Assembly: GCF_006175945.1 (NCBI RefSeq)
Contig: NZ_VAJL01000001.1
Span: 744,001-808,000 of the forward strand
Direction of reading: 5' to 3'
Length of the DNA stretch: 64,000 bases
Source of the DNA: Chryseobacterium mulctrae
GTDB taxonomy: Bacteria > Bacteroidota > Bacteroidia > Flavobacteriales > Weeksellaceae
Below are positions 49,947-59,200 of this stretch, piece after piece; within the stretch, counting starts at the first letter, position 1; each line of letters starts with the position of its first letter. Made by a program: the position numbers and the translations under genes. The notes below the pieces were generated by a model. That model did not search any database, was not told the DNA's origin, and worked only from the letters and a program-made list of their open reading frames with translations.

Positions 49947-51044
49947 CTAAAGGAAATAATTTACTGGGTTTGTTTTTTCGCTAGAATTTAAGATTGCAAA
50001 TGTACTAATTTTTTGTGATAAAATTTCAAATAATTGTTGAGCAACCCATTGTTCTGATTCATAATGTCCTACATCACAAAGCAATATTTTAGATTCTGCC
50101 TGAAAATAATCATGATATTTAAGATCGCCGGTGATGTATGCATCACATTTTTTTGCAAGAGCAGACTTTATTCCGCTTGCTCCGGAACCTCCCAAAACTC
50201 CTACTGTTTTTATTTTTTTACCTGTAAAGTCTGAATGTTTAATCACCTCAACATTAAATTTACCTTTAATAAATCTCAGAAAATCCTTTTCATCCATCTC
50301 CTGATCAAATTCGCCATACATTCCCAATCCTGAATATTGGTTTTCATTATCTAAAGAATAAATTTGGTGCGCCACTTCTTCATAAGGATGCACTTCTTTC
50401 ATTGCTGCAATAATCTGATGTTGTTTATACCCCTCAAAAATTACAGAAATCATATTTTCATCTGCATTTTCTCTCACATTCTGTTGTCCTAAAAAAGGGT
50501 TTGAACCTTCAATCGGTCTGAAAGTACCGTTTCCTTCGGTTTTAAAACTACATTCATCATAAAAACCGATGTTTCCGGCTCCTGCCGAAAAAAGAGCTTC
50601 TTTCAACTGTTCAGAATAATCACTGGGAACATAAATATTTAACTGCTTTAAATTATTTTTCTTCGGTTGAAGTATCTTTAAATTTTTTAAACCTAAAGCA
50701 TTGCAAATTCCTGCATTTACTCCAGAATAATCATTATCAAAAGCGGTGTGAATAGCATAAATAGCAACTTTATTTTCAATTGCTTTTAAAACCGCTCTTT
50801 CAACATAATTTTTGCCGGTAAGAGATTTTAAACCTGAAAAAATGATAGGATGAAAACACACCACAAGATTACAATTTTTGGCAATCGCTTCATCAATCAC
50901 ACTTTCTAAAGCATCATGACAAACTAAAACTCCGCTTACATTACGGCTAGGTAATCCGCACAGAAGTCCTACATTATCAAAATCTTCCGCCTGTGGCATT
51001 GCAATCTGTTTTTCTATAATAGAAATTACTTCTTTAATTGTCAT
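49947..51044 (-). CDS. Nif3-like dinuclear metal-centre protein
   Basis: A 365-residue member of the Nif3/YbgI-like family. The N-terminal segment DNVGLLCG and a metal-ligand His in VVCFHPIIF (about residue 66) are visible. An IYAIHTAFDN segment (about 94) and a C-terminal DVGHYESEQW segment hold further ligands. A middle insertion (about residues 130-240), the PII-like domain of long Nif3 proteins, is present. Related proteins form toroidal hexamers with two metal ions per subunit. The reaction is unknown, and the GTP cyclohydrolase I type 2 name used in some databases is unsupported. It heads a two-gene operon with the coiled-coil protein. Confidence 0.93.
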   Translation of the reverse strand: MTIKEVISIIEKQIAMPQAEDFDNVGLLCGLPSRNVSGVLVCHDALESVIDEAIAKNCNLVVCFHPIIFSGLKSLTGKNYVERAVLKAIENKVAIYAIHTAFDNDYSGVNAGICNALGLKNLKILQPKKNNLKQLNIYVPSDYSEQLKEALFSAGAGNIGFYDECSFKTEGNGTFRPIEGSNPFLGQQNVRENADENMISVIFEGYKQHQIIAAMKEVHPYEEVAHQIYSLDNENQYSGLGMYGEFDQEMDEKDFLRFIKGKFNVEVIKHSDFTGKKIKTVGVLGGSGASGIKSALAKKCDAYITGDLKYHDYFQAESKILLCDVGHYESEQWVAQQLFEILSQKISTFAILNSSEKTNPVNYFL

Positions 51045-51103
51045 TTTATTCTGTATGTTTGTGACGAAATTAGTTATAATTTAGTTAAAATAAAAAACAC
51101 ATC

Positions 51104-51931
51104 ATGGAAAGAGAGCACAATCTTGTTCCTGGAGATAAACTTTGGAAGAGATTTTTGTTTAGGATCATTTACCGAGCAGATACAAAACTCGGAAAACTGT
51201 TTGATATTACGCTTTTATCGCTTATTTTGGTTAGCACTTTCATTATTATGATGGAAAGCGTGCCTAAACTTGATAAAAAATACCACGTTTATTTCATCAT
51301 TTCTGAATGGGTGATCTCTGTATTTTTCACAGCAGAATATTGGGCAAGAATTGCTGTTTTAAAAAATAAGAAGCATTACATTTTCAGCTTTTTTGGTATT
51401 ATTGATTTTCTTTCTTTGGTTCCGTTTTATCTGAGTTTCTTTTTTCCTGTGACCAAATATTTTCTGATCTTCAGAATGCTCAGAATGCTGCGTGTTTTCA
51501 GGGTTTTCAACCTGTTAGATTTTATGAATGATGGATCTGTCATTGTACGAGCTTTAAGAAACAGTTCAAGAAAAATATATATTTTCCTTTTATTTTTAAT
51601 TATTTTTTCGGTGATCGTTGGTTCTCTGATGTTTATGGTGGAAGGCGGAAGACCTGGTTTTGAAACAATCCCGCAATCTATTTATTGGGCTGTAGTAACG
51701 GTAACAACAGTGGGTTATGGTGATGTTTCGCCGATCACTCCGATGGGGAAATTTTTTGCGGTTATTCTGATGCTTGCCGGTTATTCTATTATTGCGGTTC
51801 CTACAGGAATTGTAACGGCAGAAATGAGGAATAAAAGACAAAACTTGGAATTAGTCTGCGACCGATGCGGAAATGAGGATATTGATGATGATGCACGGTA
51901 TTGTAAACAGTGTGGCAAGAAATTGGCATAA
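51104..51931 (+). CDS. voltage-gated potassium channel with C-terminal zinc ribbon
   Basis: A 275-residue ion channel with six transmembrane segments. S4 is rich in spaced arginines (FRMLRMLRVFRVFNLL, about residues 123-138). The pore has the potassium selectivity filter TTVGYGD (residues 201-207). After S6 a short C-terminal tail forms a zinc ribbon with cysteines 252, 255, 267 and 270 (CDRC..CKQC), which is unusual for Kv-like channels. It forms a tetramer in the inner membrane; the tail could link gating to zinc or redox state. A small membrane protein follows 44 bases downstream. Confidence 0.93.
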   Translation: MEREHNLVPGDKLWKRFLFRIIYRADTKLGKLFDITLLSLILVSTFIIMMESVPKLDKKYHVYFIISEWVISVFFTAEYWARIAVLKNKKHYIFSFFGIIDFLSLVPFYLSFFFPVTKYFLIFRMLRMLRVFRVFNLLDFMNDGSVIVRALRNSSRKIYIFLLFLIIFSVIVGSLMFMVEGGRPGFETIPQSIYWAVVTVTTVGYGDVSPITPMGKFFAVILMLAGYSIIAVPTGIVTAEMRNKRQNLELVCDRCGNEDIDDDARYCKQCGKKLA

Positions 51932-51975
51932 TAGATTTTATACAAATTGACCTATTAACCAAAATCGACAAAATC

Positions 51976-52137
51976 ATGGAACCACAAAAGAAAAATAAGC
52001 CGAATAGTTTAGTACTTATTCTATTTGCTTTAATCGTATTGATGATTATTATTTATTTTATTCTCGTTTTGTTTTTCCCAACAGTTTTTGACCTTATGAA
52101 TACGGGAGACATTAAACCAGTATCCCCCGATAAATAA
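51976..52137 (+). CDS. small single-pass membrane protein
   Basis: A 53-residue protein with a lysine-rich N-terminus (EPQKKNKP), one strong transmembrane helix (about residues 12-34) and a short tail (DIKPVSPDK). The frame is open from 51910 within the channel gene, but the ATG at 51976, after the channel stop, is the likely start. No family is recognised. Its place directly after the potassium channel and before a terminator makes cotranscription likely, so it could be a channel accessory subunit; that is inference. Confidence 0.55.
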   Translation: MEPQKKNKPNSLVLILFALIVLMIIIYFILVLFFPTVFDLMNTGDIKPVSPDK

Positions 52138-52153
52138 AATTTAACAGAATAAG

Positions 52154-52190
52154 AAAAAGCTTTCCAAAAAATGGGAAGCTTTTTTAATTT
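52154..52190 (+). terminator. terminator of the channel operon
   Basis: AAAAAGCTTTCC and GGGAAGCTTTTT form a stem with a following T-run, 16 bases after the small membrane protein gene. Confidence 0.85.
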
Positions 52191-52210
52191 ATTCTTTACA
52201 CAAATTTATT

Positions 52211-52245
52211 ATAAAAAATTAGGCTGGCCAATTGACCAGCCTAAT
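52211..52245 (-). terminator. terminator of the repeat-rich T9SS protein gene
   Basis: ATTAGGCTGG (52218-52227) and CCAGCCTAAT (52236-52245) form a perfect 10-bp stem with a T-run on the minus strand. Confidence 0.85.
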
Positions 52246-52268
52246 CTTATAAAGAAATTTAAAATAAA

Positions 52269-55200
52269 TTATTTTTTAATTGCTTTGATAGTTTGCTTAG
52301 AACCATCTTTCATATTCAGAATAACTAAATACATTCCTGAATTTAATTCTCTTAAATGAAGTACAGATTCTGGCTTATCAAATGTTTTAACCAATTTACC
52401 TGAAATATCTACCACAGATATAGATTTCACATTTGATACATCTGAAATATTTAACACATCTGCAAATGGATTTGGATAAGCTTTAACATTGTTTTCATTT
52501 GCAATAACTTCACCAGTAGCTAAACTAGGACATCCAGCAGAGTCAACGGTTGCAACGATTGATTGTCTTGGCGAAGAAGTACATACAGTCGTTAAATCCC
52601 AACTATAGAAGTAATAGTATGAGGTACTAGTACCACTAATATAACCTGAAGTAATATTTCCAGCCGCTCCAAGAGAATAAGGAAAACCTCCTAAAGCACT
52701 CTCTCTTATCATATAAGGACCAGAATTTGCCATCAATCTATAGCCAGTACCAACATTAATATCCCATCCTAAAACAATTGTATAGCTTACAGGAGTAGTT
52801 GTTGTTCCACCAGTAGGTAAATTCGCTGCCGGAATAGTTATAGTTTGAAGTACAGTTCCTGTACTATTAGTTAAATTAACCACTAAGTTAGTCGTAGCAT
52901 TTCTCTCTAAGAAAACTTTAACAGAATTAAGTTTAAACGCTCTAGTAGCATCAAATACTAATCCATAATCACTTGCATCAGTAGCACTTACTGTCGCATA
53001 TGTTGCTCTTGCCTGCCCCGCCGAAGTATTTACATACGATGCATCTGCATAATAAGTTGTAGTTGTTGATAAAGCTGGTGTAGTAAAACTAGTACCTGTT
53101 GCCACAGAAGCACCACCACTCATTCCATTATACCAATTAATTATTGCTCCCGAATCTGCTGTTGCCGAAAGGGTAGCTGAAGTATTAGGACAAACTGTTG
53201 CTCCTGTAGTGGAAAGAAGCGTAGGTGGTTGACACAATGTAGCAAAAGACACTACTGAAGTCCATGAGCTTCTATCAGGACCAATACACACTGATCTTAC
53301 CCAAACATAATATACTGTAGATGATAATAATCCACTTATAGAAGCAGTAGTAGTAGTCGAAGTAACAGAGTTTGTAGCATTTAAAGGAGTTGTAAATGTC
53401 GGAGCTGTACTCGAAGTACTATAATACACCTCATATCCGTTAGCTGGAACTGTAGAAGGAGCAGTCCAAGTTGCCGTAGCTCCAGATGTTGTAATACTTG
53501 AACCAGTTATTGCCAAAGCAGTAGGTGCAAAACAAGTAACTAAAGTCGTAAAATTTCTTTCAGAACATCCTAAAGATGTGCTTGTCGCATTGTATCCACT
53601 GATAGTATAAAAATACTTTATACCATTATTTAGAGGAGTTGGTAAAGTATAAGTAAGAACATTACCTACATCAAAAGCATTTAACACATCATTCCCACCC
53701 GAAGTAGTTCCAATTGTAATCTTATATCCTGTTGCATTTGCATTAGTCGCCCAAGTGAAGGTAGGTGTCACAGAAACTCCCGTAGCAGCAGAAGCTGGTG
53801 CACTTACAGTAGGACATGCAGTAACAGTAGTAAAGTTTCTCTCCGTACATCCTGCAGTAGTGTTTGAAGCATCATAACTATTCAATGTATAATAATACTT
53901 TGTTCCCAATGCCAAAGGCGTTGGTAATGTATAAGTAGTCACATTACCTACATCAAATGCATTTAAAATATTATTACCACCTACAGTTGATCCAATAGTT
54001 AATTTATAACCAGTAACTCCTGCAGCGGCAGTCCAAGTAAATGTAGGTGTAACAGAAACACCAGTAGCAGCAGCAGCAGGTGCACTCACAGTTGCACAGC
54101 CAGCAGTAGTAAAGCTTCTTTCAGTACAGCTTAAGGAAGAGTTGTAAGAATTATAAGCATTTATCGTATAAAAATATTTTGTTCCAATCATCAATGGTGT
54201 TGGTAATGTATACGTTGTAACATTTCCAAGATCAAAAGCATTCAAAATATTATTACCGCCTGCTGTAGTACCTATCGTAAGCTTATATCCCGTAGCGTCT
54301 GTTACAGCACCCCATGTAAATGCAGGAGTAGTTGATACTCCCGTCGCAGATGATGCAGGAGCAGTCACAGAAGGACAATTTAAGTTTTTGGTTGTAAAAG
54401 AAAATTCCGTACATCCTGTAGCTGTACCGTTTACATTTGTAGGCAAAATTGTTACATAGTATAGCTTGCCATACAATAATGGAGTTGCAGCAGGTATTGT
54501 ATAAGTAAGCACATTCGCTACATCAAGACTATTAAGAACATCAGTACCTCCAGGAATCGTTCCTAAATTTATTTTATATGAAGATGTCCCCACAGCTGAA
54601 GCCCAAGTAATTGTGGGAGCAATAACAACTCCAGTAGCATTATTAAGAGGAGCTGTAATGGTTGTACATGCAGGAGGAGTGTTATTAATTAATATATTTA
54701 CGTTATCTACATAGATATCATCACTACCATTATCTCCGGTTGCTAAAAATCTTAAAATCGCTGTACTACTTGTTGAAGGTAAAACAAACTCTTTCATAGC
54801 CCACGCAGCCTGAACTCCTAAAGGAGAACCAATATTAGTAAAAGTGTTTCCACCGTCTGTAGATAATTGAATTTGTAAAACATCAGAACCTGTAGGATTA
54901 ATATAATTAAATGCTAAAAGCCTATCACCAGAACTTCCAGAAAGATTTACATATAAATCCATGTATCCAGAAACATATAAACAGTTATAAGAATGAAATC
55001 GTGCCGTAGGCTCAGTAGCCGGAGAAGCTACTGTTGCGGTTCCGTTGACTGAGCTCCAACCCGAAGCTGAAGTAAATCCACTTAAAGAAATATCACTTTG
55101 TCTCCAAGAGTTATCGCCTCTTGATGGCCAAGTTCTCCAATATGAGGCATTAGGTAAATCTAGTGTTGAATTTCCATTTGCCCAATTAGAAAAATTTTCA

Positions 55201-55988
55201 GTAAAAGGAATTGTTGCATATGTAGTTGGAGCAGTAATCCAAGTTCCTGGGTTATATGTAAAGGTTAGTCCAGATGCCGGTATTGTTGCTCCGCCAGTAG
55301 TCCCTAATGTTACACTTGATGTAGCTGCTGTACCAACTGTTGTTGAGGTCCAATCAGCCCCTACTCTATTGTTAATATCAGAAGCCTCTGCACCTTTTAA
55401 TCCAATCTGCCCTGTTCCGTTTGCGCTTCCCGAAGCACAAGTTCCATAAACGATAGCAATTGAATTATTTGATGAATCCAATTGAATTTGAAAATTAAGT
55501 AATTGAGTAGCAGAACCTCCGCTTACTTTGAGATCTGTAAATTGTACTACAAATTTAGAGCCTACCGTTTCATAAGCAATTTCAGAAGTTGTTGTATTAG
55601 CATTCACTAAATTCGCCGAAAAACCAGCAATTGCCCCTTCTATAGTATTTGGAGCAGATGAATCAGCTGATAGACCTGTAGTGGTTGTTGCTACGCTAGG
55701 AGTTGTACCAAAAGTGATAAACCCATTATTACTAATAAAAATAGAATTATACGTCCTCCCATTATACTTAAAGGATGGTATTGTTACCAAACTGGAAATA
55801 GCATCGGTTGAAAGAGTTGCTCCAGATTGCCAAATAGTTCGGCTGGCCGAAAGTGGTGTGTAGGCTCCCGAAGATTGTGTAAAACCATAACCATTATTGG
55901 CATTTGGATTTACAGCTGAAGGAGGTCCTACTTGTGCATAAGCTCCAGCAGTTAGAGCTAACATGCACGTTAGTAAAAATTTTTTCAT
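52269..55988 (-). CDS. large secreted repeat-rich protein with T9SS sorting domain
   Basis: A 1239-residue extracellular protein. After a signal peptide (AGAYAQ) comes a ~240-residue N-terminal domain with FISNNGFITFG, like the beta-rich domain of many Bacteroidetes surface proteins. A cleaved-adhesin-like jellyroll (LYVNLSGSSGDR, about residue 360) precedes four ~93-residue tandem repeats (about residues 440-815), each with ATGV..TP.(F/I)TW and a YTLPTPL or YTIP core. A fibronectin type III domain (about 820-910) and a further jellyroll-like domain (about 960-1120) follow. The T9SS type A sorting domain starts at AYPNPFADV. There are no catalytic residues, so an adhesin or matrix protein is likely. 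Intergenic 55989-56240 is A+T-rich and holds only its upstream region. Confidence 0.9.
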   Translation of the reverse strand: MKKFLLTCMLALTAGAYAQVGPPSAVNPNANNGYGFTQSSGAYTPLSASRTIWQSGATLSTDAISSLVTIPSFKYNGRTYNSIFISNNGFITFGTTPSVATTTTGLSADSSAPNTIEGAIAGFSANLVNANTTTSEIAYETVGSKFVVQFTDLKVSGGSATQLLNFQIQLDSSNNSIAIVYGTCASGSANGTGQIGLKGAEASDINNRVGADWTSTTVGTAATSSVTLGTTGGATIPASGLTFTYNPGTWITAPTTYATIPFTENFSNWANGNSTLDLPNASYWRTWPSRGDNSWRQSDISLSGFTSASGWSSVNGTATVASPATEPTARFHSYNCLYVSGYMDLYVNLSGSSGDRLLAFNYINPTGSDVLQIQLSTDGGNTFTNIGSPLGVQAAWAMKEFVLPSTSSTAILRFLATGDNGSDDIYVDNVNILINNTPPACTTITAPLNNATGVVIAPTITWASAVGTSSYKINLGTIPGGTDVLNSLDVANVLTYTIPAATPLLYGKLYYVTILPTNVNGTATGCTEFSFTTKNLNCPSVTAPASSATGVSTTPAFTWGAVTDATGYKLTIGTTAGGNNILNAFDLGNVTTYTLPTPLMIGTKYFYTINAYNSYNSSLSCTERSFTTAGCATVSAPAAAATGVSVTPTFTWTAAAGVTGYKLTIGSTVGGNNILNAFDVGNVTTYTLPTPLALGTKYYYTLNSYDASNTTAGCTERNFTTVTACPTVSAPASAATGVSVTPTFTWATNANATGYKITIGTTSGGNDVLNAFDVGNVLTYTLPTPLNNGIKYFYTISGYNATSTSLGCSERNFTTLVTCFAPTALAITGSSITTSGATATWTAPSTVPANGYEVYYSTSSTAPTFTTPLNATNSVTSTTTTASISGLLSSTVYYVWVRSVCIGPDRSSWTSVVSFATLCQPPTLLSTTGATVCPNTSATLSATADSGAIINWYNGMSGGASVATGTSFTTPALSTTTTYYADASYVNTSAGQARATYATVSATDASDYGLVFDATRAFKLNSVKVFLERNATTNLVVNLTNSTGTVLQTITIPAANLPTGGTTTTPVSYTIVLGWDINVGTGYRLMANSGPYMIRESALGGFPYSLGAAGNITSGYISGTSTSYYYFYSWDLTTVCTSSPRQSIVATVDSAGCPSLATGEVIANENNVKAYPNPFADVLNISDVSNVKSISVVDISGKLVKTFDKPESVLHLRELNSGMYLVILNMKDGSKQTIKAIKK
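53530..54675 (-). repeat. four tandem ~93-codon repeats inside the large T9SS protein gene
   Basis: Four consecutive units of about 280 bases encode the ATGV..TP.FTW..YKL(T/N)(I/L)GT..GGN(N/D)(I/V)LN repeats. The last three are much closer to each other than to the first, which suggests recent homogenisation or expansion. Each ends at CTER(S/N)FTT or similar. Such DNA repeats allow copy-number change by recombination. Confidence 0.75.
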
Positions 55989-56240
55989 ACTCAGTTAAAT
56001 TAAAATTAGATGGCTAAATTAATAATTATTAACATTATAATTCAAAAAAAATGTTAATTTTTTAAAAACATACTAACAATGTAGTGAAATAGATGAAATA
56101 TTATTAAACAAACATTTAATTACAATCAACACTCCACAATTAAAATTATTTATAAACAATTAATTATTAGACTATTAATTCAATACAACAATCAATCTAT
56201 TTAACAATAATTATTCAAAAAACTTCATTACTTATAATAT

Positions 56241-56281
56241 ATAAAAAAGTCGCAATCTGATTTAGATTGCGACTTTTTTAT
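56241..56281 (-). terminator. dnaE terminator
   Basis: AAAAAAGTCGCAATCT and AGATTGCGACTTTTTT form a very long perfect stem (16 bp), 18 bases after the dnaE stop at 56299. Confidence 0.9.
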
Positions 56282-56298
56282 ATATCTATTGCCAAATA

Positions 56299-59200
56299 TT
56301 AGTTCAGATAAAACTCATATTTATTAAGAAGCTGAATATTTTTAATTAAATCTCCATTAAGATTTATCGAATGTTTCATCGATTGAACTTCAATATGAGA
56401 ATCATCCTCAATATTTTTAATGTAAAATTTAAACTTTTGATTTCCTTGATTTTCATTCAAAAAATTTCTAAAGAAACTGAGATCTTCCGGCCTGAAGTCC
56501 ATCACATCCATTACCAACGAAATACTTTTTGCAAATTTTTCAAAAGCTTCCTGCAACTCGATGACTTCATTTACATTAACGAATACTCTTCCATCTTTTA
56601 CCTGGGCAAATTTTATTTTTAAAATCACAAAACGTTGCACTTCGAGTTTCTCCTTCAATTTCATATAATCACGATCTCCTAACCTGAAAGAATACGATCC
56701 AGAATAATCTTCCAATGTTACAAAAGCCACTTTTTCACCGCTTCTAAAGCCATCTTTCACAACATATTCTGTTATCAAACCGGCAACAGTATATTCTTTT
56801 CCGCCACCACCATTTTCTCTTTCTTTCTGTAGTGTTTTCCAGTCTTTCTTCTTTTCTTCAAACAGTTCTTCTTGTTTATTTGCAAAAGCCTGTTCTTTAT
56901 AAGCATCAACTTCATCAAGATTTAAAAATCCGAAAACACCCTTTGGTTCTGCTTTCTTAGTCACTTCTTCTATAATCTCTTCTTCACCCGTTAATAATTC
57001 GTCAGACACAATTTCAATTAAATCTGCAACCTCATCCACAGAATCTTTTTCAAGAATTGGAACTTCTTCAGTTACCACTTTCGCTTCTTCCTCTTTTTCC
57101 AAAACAGATTTTTTAGAAAGACTTCCCTGCATAAACTGATACTGAAATTTAAACTCATCCAGCGGATGCGCCGAAAGATAGAAACCAATTGTTTCTTTTT
57201 CTTTATTCAACTTATGCATATTCGGCCACTCCGGACAAGGTGCTAATTTGGGCTGTTCAATCTGAACTTCATCGGCAAAATCAGCAAAAAGAGAATGTTC
57301 CATTTCATTTTTACTTTCCTGAAAACTTTGTCCGTATCTTATTAAACGTTCCAAATTAGTTTTTCCCGACATATCAATATCAAAATACTGACCTCTATGG
57401 AAAGAGCCTAATTCATCAAAAGCTCCTGCAAGAACCAAACTTTCCGCTACCCTTTTATTCATCTGAGAAGGTAAAATTCTTTCGAAAAAATCATAAACAT
57501 TTTTAAACCTTCCATTGGCTCTTTCTTTGGTAATTCCTTCACTCGGACCTTCCCCAATTCCTTTTATCGCACCCAAACCAAAACGAATCTGACCTTTTTC
57601 GTTTACCGAAAATTTATATTGTGATTCATTTACGTCAGGTCCCAAAACATCAACACCCATACTTTTACAATCTTCCATAAACATGGTAATCGATTCGGTA
57701 TTGTTAATGTTATTACTCATTACACTCGCCATATATTCTGCAGGATAATTCGCTTTCAAATACGCAGTCTGATAAGCAATTAAAGCATAACAAGTAGAGT
57801 GAGATTTGTTGAAAGCATATTCTGCAAAAGCTTTCCAGTCATTCCAAATTTTTTCTAATCTTTCTTCATTCAAATTGTTTTTTCTTCCTCCTTCAATGAA
57901 TTTTGGATACATCTTGTTTAGAACCTCAATCTGCTTTTTACCCATCGCCTTTCTCAAAGTATCGGCTTCACCTTTTGTAAAATTGGCTAATTTTTGAGAT
58001 AAAAGCATTACCTGCTCCTGATAAACAGTAATTCCGTAGGTTTCTTTTAAATATTCTTCAGTTTCATCCAAGTCATAGACTACTTCTTCTATTCCGTGTT
58101 TTCTGTTGATAAAACTCGGAATATATTTAATAGGACCCGGTCTGTAAAGAGCATTCATGGCAATTAAATCTGCAAAAACCGTCGGTTTCAGCTCACGCAT
58201 ATATTTTTGCATCCCTGGACTTTCATACTGGAAAATCCCAACCGTTCTTCCTTCCTTAAATAACTGATAGGTTTTAGCATCATCCAAAGGAATCAAATCC
58301 GGATCAATATAAACTCCATGTCTGGCTTTAACAATTTTTAAAGCATCTTTAATAATCGTCAAAGTTCGGAGACCTAAAAAGTCCATCTTCAGAAGTCCGG
58401 CACTTTCCGCTACCGAGTTATCAAACTGAGAAACCAAAATATCGGCATCTTTCGCAGCAATTGTAACCGGAACCAGATTACTCACATCTTCCGGTGTAAT
58501 AATCACTCCACAAGCGTGAATTCCGGTATTTCTGATGCAGCCTTCCATTTTTTTTGCGCTTGACAAAACATCATGACGCGCATCACCGGGAGTATTAAGA
58601 ACATACTTCATCTCATCGACAAGCATTTGCTCTTCAGGCTTTAATTTATCGTATTTCGATAAAGCTTTTGCGATGTTCATCCCCGGACTTGGAGGAATTA
58701 ATTTTGCAATATTATTAGTATCAGGAATCGGTAAATCTAAAACTCTTCCCGCATCTTTAATTGCAGATTTTCCACCCAAAACCGAGTAAGTAATAATCTG
58801 TGCTACCTGATTTTTACCATATTTTTCTACAACCCATTTGATGATTTTGTCACGACCTTCATCATCAAAATCGATATCAATATCGGGCATTGAAATCCTT
58901 TCCGGATTCAAAAATCTCTCGAATAGCAAATCATATTTAATTGGATCTACATTGGTAATTCCCGTACAATAAGCAACCGCAGAACCTGCTGCAGAACCAC
59001 GTCCAGGACCAACCCAAACTCCCATTTTTCTGGCTTCGTTACAAAAATCCTGTACAATCAAAAAGTAACCGGGATAACCTGTATTAGCAACAACTTCAAG
59101 TTCAAAATCAAGACGTTCTTTAATTTCAGGAGTAATTCCTGTATCAGCATATCTTTTTTTTGCGCCTTCATAAGTTAAATGCGTCAAATAAGCCATTTCT

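Noticed and set aside
53530..54675. Regular repeats that might suggest a CRISPR array
   Set aside because: The repeats are ~280 bases, in frame and protein-coding, with no short direct repeats and spacers.
55045..55449. 134-residue plus-strand ORF inside the large T9SS gene
   Set aside because: It is antisense to the jellyroll and N-terminal domains of a well-supported exported protein.
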